Origin: Thermoplasmata archaeon
GTDB taxonomy: Archaea > Thermoplasmatota > Thermoplasmata > Thermoplasmatales > Thermoplasmataceae
Length of the DNA stretch: 64,000 nucleotides
Reading direction: 5' to 3'
Assembly (NCBI GenBank): GCA_021797355.1
Contig: JAJZZX010000003.1
Coordinates: 124,001 to 188,000 of the forward strand
Shown here: positions 1 to 8,222 of the stretch, piece after piece
How positions within the stretch are numbered: position 1 is the stretch's first letter
Layout: the number at the start of each line of letters is the position of its first letter
The notes under the pieces: generated by a model
The model's database searches: none
What the model saw: only the letters and a program-made list of their open reading frames with translations
What the model was told of the DNA's origin: nothing
Made by a program: the position numbers and the translations under genes

Positions 1-446
1 GGATATCTTCCTGCGAAATAAGTGGGGACGGCCACTGGAGAAACGTATGGGGACAAAAAAGCAATGTAAATTATGAGAATCTCTCTGTTGAAATCACTCG
101 TGGCAATCAGTGAGTTCCCTTTCCTGTATATTGTTCCAACCTCAAGGCTGCCACTACTTATCTTTACCATATCAGAATTGCCTCCTATGAAAGCCGATAA
201 CTCGCCCATCCTGATTCCATAGGTCTGCCCGTCAAGATAAATGCTCAGCCCCCTTTTCTCCTCTCCAATTTCTGTGCCGTTCCGGTAAATTGAGAAGGTA
301 CCAGAGCTCTTGCGCACAATACTGAAGTTATACTGCCCTGTTATTTCAATGGATGAAGTCCTGATTCCGCTCTGTGACCTTGATATATGTGCAATTTCCC
401 TGTTATCATCATATATGATGCCATCGGCGTACCTTAATTCTCCCAT
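1..446 (-). CDS. hypothetical protein, cut by window edge
   Basis: An open frame reads leftward from an ATG at 446 and runs off the window without a stop, giving at least 148 residues. The product begins MGELRYADGIIYDDNREIAH and alternates short hydrophobic and charged stretches, suggesting a beta-rich soluble domain. The last visible residues are more hydrophobic (ILIIYIAFL), so a membrane segment may begin there. No family was recognised. Codon use resembles neighbouring genes, so I treat it as real. The C-terminal part lies outside the window. Confidence 0.6.
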   Translation of the reverse strand, partial: MGELRYADGIIYDDNREIAHISRSQSGIRTSSIEITGQYNFSIVRKSSGTFSIYRNGTEIGEEKRGLSIYLDGQTYGIRMGELSAFIGGNSDMVKISSGSLEVGTIYRKGNSLIATSDFNREILIIYIAFLSPYVSPVAVPTYFAGRY

Positions 447-519
447 GATCTGAAATGGTAAATTGCCTCTATGGCTATATATTTATTTCTCACGAAAATG
501 AAATATAACTAAGGAAATG

Positions 520-1011
520 TTATGGATGATAGAAAGGAAGAGTAAAAGCAAGCACTGCAATTAAAGCCATAAGTGCCAGTGTTATGAATGAAGCAACGTG
601 AGTTATCCTGCGAATTTTTCTCACCTCATCCAGCTTCCCCTCCCTGGAGAGACGCACTATCTTTTTTCCATGGTAAAGGTTATTGGCGTACATCAGAACA
701 AGCATTATTACAACCACTATTCCCTTTACCAGAAGAATCTTACCACCAGTTGTTGTGGTAAGGTCAGAGAGGGTAGGAAGGTATTCATATCCAAGGTAAA
801 GGCCGGTGGTAATTAGTATGGCAACTGATATGTCAGTAGCCGTGCCAAAGATCCTGCCAATATTCCCCAGGATCTTGGTCCTCTCCTTCTCATCTGAAGT
901 AATCCTGAAAGTAGCAGGCCAGACCACAATCCAAATGAAAAATGACCCGCCGATGAAGAAGAGTGCTGTGAATGCATGTATCCAGAGGATGATTAGGAAA
1001 GTTATGTTCAT
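520..1011 (-). CDS. CopD-like four-helix membrane protein
   Basis: A 163-residue integral membrane protein with four predicted helices (about residues 4-31, 55-75, 90-111 and 138-158). Histidines lie near helix ends (H12, H114, H138, H162). The pattern of an early histidine in helix 1, a charged loop and a paired C-terminal helix resembles the CopD/DUF2269-type copper-resistance and heme-associated family, which is known from metal handling and respiratory contexts. The specific substrate cannot be read here. It has no operon partner: the upstream gene is over 300 bases away and the next leftward gene is separate. Confidence 0.55.
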   Translation of the reverse strand: MNITFLIILWIHAFTALFFIGGSFFIWIVVWPATFRITSDEKERTKILGNIGRIFGTATDISVAILITTGLYLGYEYLPTLSDLTTTTGGKILLVKGIVVVIMLVLMYANNLYHGKKIVRLSREGKLDEVRKIRRITHVASFITLALMALIAVLAFTLPFYHP

Positions 1012-1347
1012 GGCCGAGTATCATTTTGGTGCCCATATTTTTTCTCATCCACAGAACACTTATGGTATCAGCATCGGGATTCTAAATGCTACCAAAGCCT
1101 GGAGCCTGCGATTTTCACATTTTTTATTAGCTTTTGTCTTCATGAGTCATACTCAGGACGATTCTCAGGGGAATAATTGTCGGGTTTTGAGGAAGCTGCT
1201 GTCCTGAACTCATCCTTCCTAAGGGGGATTTACTAAGGGAATCACCATTTTTCATGGCATATCAATTGGATTCATCCTACGGCTTAAGTCCTAGACTATC
1301 TGCTAATATGAGCGTAAATCATTAATCTTGACAAGGAATACCAGATC
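1012..1347. other. intergenic region, no gene seen
   Basis: A 336-base gap between the CopD-like gene and the next rightward gene. An open frame entering from 806 on the plus strand mostly lies antisense to the CopD-like gene and has no recognisable protein features. No tRNA, direct repeat or strong stem-loop was found. The right end must hold the promoter of the gene at 1348. Confidence 0.5.
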
Positions 1348-1632
1348 ATGAAGCTTTACGATTGCAACAAGATTCACAGGATAACCATAATGTATCTGCC
1401 ATCTGGGCCTGGCCAGTATGCTGGCGATAAGATAAAGGTCCTGGCTCCGGAAGAATCAAGGGCTGTTTGCGAGGAGGCAAACAGCAGGGAGATATCAATT
1501 GAGAAGCTTCTCAAATCCAGAGAAAAAATTGAATCTGTCGTAATAAACCTTGTAGTCCCATTTCCTGAGCACGTGCCAAAATCTCCCGCTGTTCAGCAAA
1601 AGCATGAGGCAGACGCCGTTCCAGCTCAGTGA
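1348..1632 (+). CDS. small hypothetical protein
   Basis: A 94-residue predicted cytosolic protein starting MKLYDCNKIHRITIMYLPSG. It has no membrane segment and no metal-binding cysteine pairs. The middle is charged and helical (residues 35-60) and the last 25 residues are proline- and alanine-rich and probably disordered. No family was recognised. It lies 64 bases before the SIS-domain gene in the same direction, but the operator-like dyad between them suggests the SIS gene has its own promoter. Confidence 0.5.
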   Translation: MKLYDCNKIHRITIMYLPSGPGQYAGDKIKVLAPEESRAVCEEANSREISIEKLLKSREKIESVVINLVVPFPEHVPKSPAVQQKHEADAVPAQ

Positions 1633-1664
1633 TGGGTGTCAATATTTCAGCAGATTTTTTGCAA

Positions 1665-1679
1665 ATGGTTATTAACCAT
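1665..1679. promoter_or_regulatory. perfect 7+1+7 dyad over TATA-like box
   Basis: The 15 bases ATGGTTATTAACCAT form a perfect inverted repeat around one central base. The dyad centre is 25 bases before the ATG of the SIS gene, where an archaeal TATA box for a leaderless mRNA is expected, and the core TTATTAA is TATA-like. A repressor bound here would compete with TBP, so this is a good candidate operator for a sugar-responsive regulator. That role is inferred. Confidence 0.5.
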
Positions 1680-1696
1680 AAGTTTTTCAGAAGATC

Positions 1697-2734
1697 ATGA
1701 CAGATGATCTTCCAGAGATGAGATCAAGGCATCCATACGTCATGTATGATATGCTCAAATCCACTCCATCAGGCATAAAAAAGACCCTGGAAATAATGGA
1801 AAAGGCAGAAATACAGTTCAATGGCGACAGGCTTTACATGACAGGGAACGGCACGGCTTTTCACTCAGCAGTCATGGGGTCAGCCTTTCTCTCTGGAACA
1901 GACAGGCAATGGTACCCAGTGCAGGCATTTGAGCTTGAGAAATATCACAAACCTGCCGGTACTATAGCCGCTTTTTCTCACACTGGCAAGACAAGATCCA
2001 CCATAGATGCGGTTAAGGTTGCCAGAAAAACTGCCCACGTAATTGGGGTTACGCATTACAGGGGAAGCCCCCTCTTCATGGAATCTGATGTCCCCATCGT
2101 AATTGGGGATTCGCCAGACTTGTCGCTATGCAATACGAAGGCTTTTTTTGACAACGCATTCGCATCAATGGAAATAGCTTCCAGATTTTCAGGAATTGAT
2201 GTGAATCCCACTGAGGTTCTGGATGCTGTTGTAAAAAACCTTAATCATACTGAAAGGCAGGCTGCAGAGGCGGCGTCCAGCCTCAAGAGCTGCAGGGACA
2301 TTTTTGTGCTGGGTGCAGGGCCAAATTACTATGCTGCCAGGGAGGCTGCACAGAAGATGAAGGAATCCACTCACCTGCACGCAGAAGGTATCGAACTTGA
2401 GGAATTTAACCACGGATGTACAGCTGTTCTAGATGAGCACTCCCTTGTAGTCATAATCAATTCCCCTGAAGTGAGCGAAAGGGCATCACAGATAATGCGA
2501 GCCTGCAGGCATACATCCACAAAGACACTAGTTATTGACGGAGACGGAGACTTTTCAATTCATACAGAGAGGACTGGAGACATAAATATGGACACAATCC
2601 CGGAGATGGTGCCGCTCTACTATCTAGCATATTATCTGGCAGTGGAAAAGGGCATAAATCCTGATATGCTAAGATTTGAGGACAGGAGATATCTTGATTT
2701 TGACAACGTAGTATTCCCGCCAGGGGCACATTGA
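1697..2734 (+). CDS. double-SIS-domain sugar phosphate isomerase/deaminase
   Basis: A 345-residue protein with two sugar isomerase (SIS) domains. The first carries the phosphosugar-binding signature SHTGKT at residues 94-99. The second begins near residue 202 with a glycine-rich turn (VLGAG) and has ELEEFNHG at 233-240, matching the EFxHG motif of GlmS-type isomerase halves. The N-terminal glutamine amidotransferase of full GlmS is absent, so the enzyme cannot use glutamine alone. It is probably a glucosamine-6-phosphate deaminase/isomerase of the archaeal GlmD or AgaS type. The start is set by the ATG 25 bases from the TATA-like dyad. Confidence 0.8.
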   Translation: MTDDLPEMRSRHPYVMYDMLKSTPSGIKKTLEIMEKAEIQFNGDRLYMTGNGTAFHSAVMGSAFLSGTDRQWYPVQAFELEKYHKPAGTIAAFSHTGKTRSTIDAVKVARKTAHVIGVTHYRGSPLFMESDVPIVIGDSPDLSLCNTKAFFDNAFASMEIASRFSGIDVNPTEVLDAVVKNLNHTERQAAEAASSLKSCRDIFVLGAGPNYYAAREAAQKMKESTHLHAEGIELEEFNHGCTAVLDEHSLVVIINSPEVSERASQIMRACRHTSTKTLVIDGDGDFSIHTERTGDINMDTIPEMVPLYYLAYYLAVEKGINPDMLRFEDRRYLDFDNVVFPPGAH

Positions 2735-2803
2735 TGCCATAAAGAACACACGGATGGCATTTCCATGTTTTCCGGATGCGTGAGACGTTACCCTGATGAG
2801 ATT

Positions 2804-3583
2804 TCAGCGTAAGGTTTTGCCATTCATGAGTTCATCATACTTTGCCTTTAGGCGCTTAAGTGTTGTTTCAACAAGATTCCTGGCAGCAGAATCATCTGTT
2901 GCCGATGCAGATACCTCTATTTCCAGGACAGGAGTGTTAAGCTCAAAGGATACGGGGTGGCTCTTAATATAAACACTTCCTCCAGCCAGCTTCATCTCCT
3001 CTGCCACAATGGGGGCAAAGGTGCTTTCCATTACGCCGTGAAGCGTTATGCTGTCCTCATAGTAAGCCCTGTCCCTCACCTTTATCCTGGAAATGATCGA
3101 ATCAAGTATGGCCTTCATCTCAGAGGGAACACCGGGAAGTATGATCACAGTTCTCCCCCTATACTGCAAAAAGACTCCTGGGGCAGTGCCCACGGGATTT
3201 GGCAGTGGTTCAGAACCCCTCGGGAGCATGGCCATCTTCATTCTTTCAGGTGTTAGTTCCAGATTTTGGGCAAGATACTTGCTTTTGATCATGGAGAGCG
3301 CTTCTGCATTTGTCTCCACTGGGAGGCCAAGTGCATCCGAGATACATTTTACAGTCATGTCATCAAAGGTTGGGCCCAATCCGCCAGAAGTGACAACTAG
3401 ATCACTGAAGCCCACGCACTGGGTAATTCCCCAGGCTATCTCAGCTGGGTCATCCCTGACAACAATGCCGCGGTAAACATCATAACCGGCAAAGGTCAGC
3501 ACCCTGCCTATGTGGGAAAAATTTGTATTTATGGTTCTGCCCTTAAGGATCTCATTTCCAATTGTGAGTATGGAAGCTCTCAC
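2804..3583 (-). CDS. CinA/MoaB-like molybdopterin-binding domain protein (COG1058)
   Basis: A 259-residue protein with the MoCF-biosynthesis fold also found at the N-terminus of CinA. It begins with the typical LTIGNEIL (residues 6-13), followed by TSGGLGPTFDDMT at 65-77 and LPGVPSEMKA at 149-158. The CinA C-terminal nicotinamide-nucleotide amidase domain is missing, which is usual for archaeal COG1058 proteins. Its substrate is not established and a pyrophosphatase role on nucleotide cofactors is possible. Its start overlaps the stop of the small upstream gene by four bases, so the two are probably translated as a pair. Confidence 0.8.
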   Translation of the reverse strand: MRASILTIGNEILKGRTINTNFSHIGRVLTFAGYDVYRGIVVRDDPAEIAWGITQCVGFSDLVVTSGGLGPTFDDMTVKCISDALGLPVETNAEALSMIKSKYLAQNLELTPERMKMAMLPRGSEPLPNPVGTAPGVFLQYRGRTVIILPGVPSEMKAILDSIISRIKVRDRAYYEDSITLHGVMESTFAPIVAEEMKLAGGSVYIKSHPVSFELNTPVLEIEVSASATDDSAARNLVETTLKRLKAKYDELMNGKTLR

Positions 3584-3783
3584 GCACTACCGGCCTTTTT
3601 CTGAAGTTTGCTCATTTTCCTCTGGTGTTTCTGGATCTTGTCCTTCAGTTTCTTGAGTCCATACGCATCAAGAGGCTCCTTCTTTTTCTGCACCCACTGC
3701 TTGAGTTTCTCCCTATATTCAGAATCCTGGCACATGTCAAGAGCATTCAGCTCAAATTTCTCAAGATCTCTCATCTGGGCCAT
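3580..3783 (-). CDS. small basic coiled-coil protein upstream of CinA-like gene
   Basis: A 67-residue, highly charged, lysine-rich protein beginning MAQMRDLEKFELNALDMCQD. The C-terminal half (residues 30-65) is a strongly helical run of lysines and glutamates with heptad character. Its stop overlaps the COG1058 start by four bases, supporting co-translation. No family was recognised. The helical basic tail would suit nucleic-acid or ribosome binding, but nothing in the sequence proves it. Confidence 0.6.
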   Translation of the reverse strand: MAQMRDLEKFELNALDMCQDSEYREKLKQWVQKKKEPLDAYGLKKLKDKIQKHQRKMSKLQKKAGSA

Positions 3784-4237
3784 CTTATCAAAGAGTAATT
3801 GGCACTGAAATTAAGAATTTTCGCTAAAAATATGTTTCAGAACATGCTCCAGATATCCAACTGCCATGCTGAATGGACTCAGGCTTTAGCGGAAATCGCA
3901 TTTCCCTCCAGGGTTGTAGATATGATAATGGTTCAGCATCCATATGCCTTGAGGAAACATTGATCAGGGTAAATTTCTTTACACAGCATGCAGTAAGAAA
4001 TTTAGAACTCAATGACAAGCACGAGGAAGTGGGGGGAGGGAATTCTGGAAAAGATTTCTTAACACATGTTTATGGCAAACATAGTTTCAGTAATGCAAGA
4101 TATGGGTCGTAATTATTATGCAAGCACGGGACAGATAATGCCCTCATCAGCTAAGGGTATTATGTTTACCCATAGATAAACAGTCGTGAAAATAATGGCA
4201 TAGTCATGTTTATATAACAAGAATTCAATCATCATAC
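3784..4237. other. intergenic region between divergent genes
   Basis: A 454-base gap between the divergent CinA-pair and the heme-oxygenase-fold gene. Open frames on both strands across 3824-4112 are shadows of each other and show no domain, signal peptide or good start. The right end contains the TATA box for the gene at 4238. No RNA gene or repeat was seen. Confidence 0.5.
4209..4217 (+). promoter_or_regulatory. TATA box of heme-oxygenase-fold gene
   Basis: The sequence TTTATATAA is centred about 25 bases upstream of the ATG at 4238. In archaea this spacing places transcription initiation at or next to the start codon, so the mRNA is probably leaderless. No Shine-Dalgarno sequence is visible. 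Confidence 0.6.
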
Positions 4238-4927
4238 ATGATAAACCAGAAGAATGATTTCTACAGCGAGGCATATAATTTTGTGAAGAAACATAAAGCC
4301 GTAAATAATGAGTTCATCGACAGATTTGCAAGAGGTGATATCACAGAGACTGAGTTCAGGAGGTTCTCGGAGGAATTCTATCACTTTACAAGGGAGTGGC
4401 CATCAATACTTTCAGTGCTTCTTGTCAACACTCCGGATGAGGAAGACGCTGCAAACCTCACCACAATACTGGTTTCAGAGCTCGGCGATCAGGACCCCAG
4501 GAAAAGGCATGAGCTTCTCTACCGGATGTATCTCAGGAGCTTGGGCATAGACCCAGCATCTCTTGTAAAGAAGAAACAGCTCCCCTCCACAAAGGCATGG
4601 CTCGATGGCATGAGAAGATATTTTGCCGGCAACCATTTCGAGGCTCTTGGTGCTGAATTCGGCCTTGAAAACATGGCAATACCCATGTGGGACAAGATTC
4701 TAGCGGGAATGAAGATCTGGGTTGAGAAACATCCAGAATATTCAAACATGGACATCAAATATTTCACCTTCCACAGGGAGCTTGAGGAACATCACGAGGA
4801 AGCAATGGAAAACGTGCTTGGCGCGCATGCAAACGATCCTGCTGCCAGAGAGATGTTTCTTAGCGGAGCCGATGGCATACTCAACCTGGAAGAAAAATTC
4901 TGGCTAGGAATTGCGGATAAGAACTGA
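4238..4927 (+). CDS. heme-oxygenase-like diiron oxidase (HDO/PqqC-TENA fold)
   Basis: A 229-residue all-helical protein of the iron-containing redox enzyme family with a heme-oxygenase-like fold. Candidate metal ligands are E81 and H91 in the segment ELGDQDPRKRH, E140 in ALGAEFG, and H179, E183 and H186 spaced as HxxxExxH. That last triad matches the C-terminal H-D-H ligand spacing of characterised HDOs such as CADD. These enzymes use O2 at a di-metal site for C-C or C-N chemistry; the substrate here is unknown. It is followed 20 bases later by a histidine phosphatase, which may be co-transcribed. A PqqC-like cofactor oxidase is the main alternative. Confidence 0.7.
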   Translation: MINQKNDFYSEAYNFVKKHKAVNNEFIDRFARGDITETEFRRFSEEFYHFTREWPSILSVLLVNTPDEEDAANLTTILVSELGDQDPRKRHELLYRMYLRSLGIDPASLVKKKQLPSTKAWLDGMRRYFAGNHFEALGAEFGLENMAIPMWDKILAGMKIWVEKHPEYSNMDIKYFTFHRELEEHHEEAMENVLGAHANDPAAREMFLSGADGILNLEEKFWLGIADKN

Positions 4928-4947
4928 ATTATACACCGCAATGATCT

Positions 4948-5553
4948 ATGGCGGTGGATACCACCATATATTTTCTCAGGCACGGAATAACTGATTCAAA
5001 TAAGAAAGGCATCTGGCAGCTTTCCCTGGATGAAGGCCTGAGCCCTGAGGGTGCGGAACAGGCGAGGAAAGTGTCCGTAGCAATAGAGGGGTTGAGGCCT
5101 GATGTCGTTGTATCGAGCCCCATGAAAAGGGCCCTGATCACAGCTCAGATTGTTTCAGAGGAAGTTGGTATAGGGAGTATCGTCACAATCCCGGAACTTG
5201 CCGAGAGAAAGGGCGGAGTAATAGAGGGGATGACTTCCCAGCAGATATATGACAAGTTCGGCATTTCTATTCACACAATACTTGACGTATCCATTGATAG
5301 GCTGTCCGGTGTAGAGCCTGTTGATGCATTCAGTCAAAGAGTAATGTCTGCAGTTCGTAAGATTGAGGAAAAGTACCGCGGAAAAAGAATTCTTGTGGTA
5401 ACCCACGGAGGAGTGATCAGGGCATTCTACACCTTCTTCGTGTCAAATAACTCCGATAGGCGTGTGTTTCGTAACTGTTCAATTCTTGGCGTCAAGAGGG
5501 AGGCCGGAACCTGGGCTGCCTTCTACTTTCTGGACACGGAATATCAGCAGTAG
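4948..5553 (+). CDS. histidine phosphatase family protein (phosphoglycerate mutase-like)
   Basis: A 201-residue cytosolic enzyme. The RHG motif with the phosphorylated histidine is at residues 11-13 in FLRHGITDSN. The substrate-phosphate arginine segment is SSPMKRALITAQ at 56-67, and the second catalytic histidine is H153 in VTHGGVIRAF. E84 or E87 probably supplies the acid. Family members include cofactor-dependent phosphoglycerate mutases, alpha-ribazole phosphatase and phosphoserine phosphatases. Motifs alone do not separate them, although a phosphatase is more likely than a mutase at this length. It sits 20 bases after the HDO gene in the same direction. Confidence 0.8.
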   Translation: MAVDTTIYFLRHGITDSNKKGIWQLSLDEGLSPEGAEQARKVSVAIEGLRPDVVVSSPMKRALITAQIVSEEVGIGSIVTIPELAERKGGVIEGMTSQQIYDKFGISIHTILDVSIDRLSGVEPVDAFSQRVMSAVRKIEEKYRGKRILVVTHGGVIRAFYTFFVSNNSDRRVFRNCSILGVKREAGTWAAFYFLDTEYQQ

Positions 5554-5603
5554 TGTGGAACTTATTTTATGAAAAAATTTCGCCATTGCCTAAGATACGA
5601 TCC

Positions 5604-5612
5604 TTTTAATAA
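5604..5612 (+). promoter_or_regulatory. TATA box of PPC-domain gene
   Basis: TTTTAATAA is centred about 23 bases before the ATG at 5631, again the spacing of a leaderless archaeal transcript. It lies in the 77-base gap after the histidine phosphatase stop, so the PPC gene appears to have its own promoter. Confidence 0.45.
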
Positions 5613-5630
5613 CTGCAGCGATACTGGCCC

Positions 5631-6047
5631 ATGCAGGCCAAGTCTGAAGGGAACAGAATAATGGTCAAGGCTGAATATGGCGAGGACGTCAAGGATGTCA
5701 TCAATTCAGTGCTGGACAAATTTCACATTTCATCCGGCGAGATAACATGGGGTCTCGGAAAGATAAGGGACCTTGAAATAGGATATCATGATGGCAAGGA
5801 CTATCTGCGGAGAGTTTTCCGCGATGGCCTTGAGATTGTTTCCTTCCATGGATCGATAGCCTCCGTTGAGCCAAGGCTGCATATTCACTGTGCTGGAGCC
5901 GGTCCTGATCATGCGCTTGTTGGCGGTCATTTCTTCGGAGGGATTGCAGAACCGCTACTTGAAATGAGCATAACAAAATTTGATGAGATCAATATTGTCC
6001 GCGAGAAATCCCAGAAATCAGGTCTCATGGAGGCAAGGCTTATCTAG
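5631..6047 (+). CDS. PPC/DUF296 domain protein
   Basis: A 138-residue protein consisting of one PPC (plants and prokaryotes conserved, DUF296) domain. Visible signatures are GLGKIRD at 41-47, SFHGSIA at 71-77, the HIH pair at 84-86 and VGGHFFGG at 97-104. In archaea and bacteria the domain forms trimers with a metal-binding histidine cluster; in plants it is fused to AT-hooks. No AT-hook is present here. Biochemical function is unknown. Its 3' end overlaps the end of the oppositely oriented Fe-ADH gene by four bases. Confidence 0.8.
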   Translation: MQAKSEGNRIMVKAEYGEDVKDVINSVLDKFHISSGEITWGLGKIRDLEIGYHDGKDYLRRVFRDGLEIVSFHGSIASVEPRLHIHCAGAGPDHALVGGHFFGGIAEPLLEMSITKFDEINIVREKSQKSGLMEARLI

Positions 6048-7072
6048 AGCATCTCACGCAGAAGCTTTTCTGCTAGGTCTCTGGGGCCGCCAAGTTTCTC
6101 CGCTATGTAGTTGAAATCCTTCTCAGTTATGCCGTATTCGCTTAGGGTAGATGCCAGCCCAAGATTTTCAATGAAGCTTGCTACGCTGGCAGAAAACTGC
6201 TTTGCTAGTGCCTTTATGTCGGTGGATTCCATCCCAAGAGCTTGTGCCATCAAGGCGAGAGGGGCAGGTTCTGTGCGGGCATAATGGCTCAGTACAGCCG
6301 GCAGAGTGATACAACTAGTCACGCCATGAGGAATTTCCCATTTAGCGCCAATTATTCTTCCAATGCGGTGGCTGAGCCCAAATGGCGAATCGAAAACCTC
6401 GAAGTAAGAATACCATGCTGCAAGCTGGCATTCATGACGTGCATCCAGGGAATCGTTGCCAAGGTTGTAGATGATTTTCCGGAGTGCCGCCAGGGCCATG
6501 ATCCGTGCGGGTTCGCTCTGGAAATTTGATGTCATTGTCTCAATGACGTGATCCAGTGTCCTTATGCCAGTTGTCCTCCACAACCTTTGAGGCGTCTCAA
6601 CAACAGCCTCAGGATCCAGGAAGACGTACTGCGGCGTTATTTCCCTGTCCCGGATCCCACTCTTTTCTCCCCCGATGGAGTACCCAGCAGAATGTGAAAA
6701 TTCAGCTGCTGAGAGGGTGGTTGGGATAGATATCTGCACAGCATCGTGCCTATAATAATACCTAACAATCTTGGCAGCATCCTGTACGCTGCCTCCTCCA
6801 ATTGAAATGATTCCGTCACAGCCTTTGTTCCTCATCATCTCCGTGGCGTGCTCTATCTCTTCCATGGGAGCATGCTGGGTAATCTCCCTGAATTCGGAAA
6901 AGCCCGTCTGGAGATCAGCCAGGAAGTCGGAATAGAACACTGTCCTGGAAACGGAATTGGACGAAATAATGAGCGGATTATTTATGCCAAGTTCTCCAAG
7001 GAGGCCAGGGAGCTCCAAGGTGGCGTTCTTTCCGTGATAGACTGTCCTGAGGGGAAGGTAGTTGAACTTCAT
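6044..7072 (-). CDS. Fe-ADH superfamily protein, maleylacetate reductase-like
   Basis: A 342-residue protein of the iron-containing alcohol dehydrogenase superfamily, at the short length typical of maleylacetate reductases. The NAD(P)-binding SIGGGSVQDAAK is at 90-101 and SIPTTLSAAE at 115-124. Metal-site positions are altered: the position of the FucO metal-ligand Asp is R171, while H175, H235 and H249 are kept. Maleylacetate reductases also lose that Asp. It is last in the HPPD-FAH-HGO operon, overlapping the HGO stop by four bases. I infer it reduces an HGO ring-cleavage product; a general aldehyde reductase cannot be excluded. Confidence 0.75.
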   Translation of the reverse strand: MKFNYLPLRTVYHGKNATLELPGLLGELGINNPLIISSNSVSRTVFYSDFLADLQTGFSEFREITQHAPMEEIEHATEMMRNKGCDGIISIGGGSVQDAAKIVRYYYRHDAVQISIPTTLSAAEFSHSAGYSIGGEKSGIRDREITPQYVFLDPEAVVETPQRLWRTTGIRTLDHVIETMTSNFQSEPARIMALAALRKIIYNLGNDSLDARHECQLAAWYSYFEVFDSPFGLSHRIGRIIGAKWEIPHGVTSCITLPAVLSHYARTEPAPLALMAQALGMESTDIKALAKQFSASVASFIENLGLASTLSEYGITEKDFNYIAEKLGGPRDLAEKLLREML

Positions 7073-8214
7073 TTGTACCAGGATTCCATATAGCCGGCAT
7101 CCTCTGCCTTCAGTGCAGATGAAGTAACCATCAGCGGCTCGTAGGCTTCCACCATTACCGCGATTTCATCCGTGCCTTCCTTGCCAATTGCAGCCTCCAT
7201 GGCCCCCGGTTGTGGTCCATGGATCAAGCCCCTGACATGAAGAGTTATTGATCCTGGGGATATCCCCCGACGGCTCATGAAATTGCCTGACGAGTAAAAG
7301 AGGACTTCATCCGTATCGATGTTGCTATGGTAATATGAAATTGGGATGGAACGGGGATGGAAATCGAACTTCCGCGGCAGGAAAGTACCTAGCATGAAGG
7401 AAGGGGAGCTGAATGTCTCGTGGACAGGCGGCGGTTGATGCAACTTTCCAACAATTGGTGCCATCAGGCGGGTGCTTATGGCGAATGGGTATAGATAGCC
7501 ATCCCAGCCTGCAACATCAAAGGGGTTGCGGTCCCTCAACTCTTCCAGGAAGTAGTCGCCATAATCCACCATGACAATATATTCCCCGGGTGAATCGTCC
7601 GGCTTGGCCAGTGAAGGCACCCGTATGTCTCTTGTATAGAATGGTGCCCCCTCCTTGATCTGCCCGTAAACATTGAGGTATCTTGGAGGGATGGAGCATC
7701 TCTGCCTTGATTCCACCAGGAATGCCTCAATTCCAGATGCGCCAGATATTCTGTAGGTTGTCCCCTTGGGAATGTAAAGATAGTCATCTTTCTGGAAGGC
7801 GATGTTGCCAAGCATTGTTTCAAGCAATCCAGACCCCTTATGTATGAACCATATCTCGTCGTGTACTGCATTCCTGTAAAGTCTTTTGGTCTCATTGAGC
7901 GGCTTGACAACTGATAGCACTAATGATGAGTTGAACATGAGCGGAATTCTTCCATCAACAAAATCCCCTCTGGCTTCAATGTCAAAGGACTTTATGTGCC
8001 TGTGCCTCATCTCTGCCTGTGAACCTTTGGCAAGGGAACCTTTCTCCTTCCTGGAAAGCGACTTCACACGCGTAGGCTCCCCGAGGTGGTATAGAAGCGA
8101 ATAGGGGCCTTCAAAACTCTCCTCTCCAAAAAGCTCCTCACGCAGAATACTTTCCCTGCTGTCATATGTATGCCTGCTCTCAGGCATCCTTCCCTGTTTA
8201 ACGTAGAAAACCAT
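7069..8214 (-). CDS. hmgA: homogentisate 1,2-dioxygenase
   Basis: A 381-residue cupin-fold dioxygenase that opens the ring of homogentisate to maleylacetoacetate. The C-terminal iron site is intact: H296 and E303 in YYHSNIDTDEVLF, and H332 in GLIHGPQPG. An N-terminal cupin half includes HDEIWFIHKGSG (118-129). It is somewhat shorter than the roughly 440-residue bacterial and animal enzymes, mainly at the N-terminus, as in other archaeal homologues. It lies third of four genes in a tyrosine-catabolism operon, eight bases after the FAH-family gene and overlapping the reductase-like gene. Confidence 0.9.
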   Translation of the reverse strand: MVFYVKQGRMPESRHTYDSRESILREELFGEESFEGPYSLLYHLGEPTRVKSLSRKEKGSLAKGSQAEMRHRHIKSFDIEARGDFVDGRIPLMFNSSLVLSVVKPLNETKRLYRNAVHDEIWFIHKGSGLLETMLGNIAFQKDDYLYIPKGTTYRISGASGIEAFLVESRQRCSIPPRYLNVYGQIKEGAPFYTRDIRVPSLAKPDDSPGEYIVMVDYGDYFLEELRDRNPFDVAGWDGYLYPFAISTRLMAPIVGKLHQPPPVHETFSSPSFMLGTFLPRKFDFHPRSIPISYYHSNIDTDEVLFYSSGNFMSRRGISPGSITLHVRGLIHGPQPGAMEAAIGKEGTDEIAVMVEAYEPLMVTSSALKAEDAGYMESWYK

Positions 8215-8222
8215 GCTGTCAC

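Noticed and set aside
806-1207. 133-residue plus-strand open frame
   Set aside because: Mostly antisense to the CopD-like membrane protein gene; composition is a mirror of it and there is no domain or good start.
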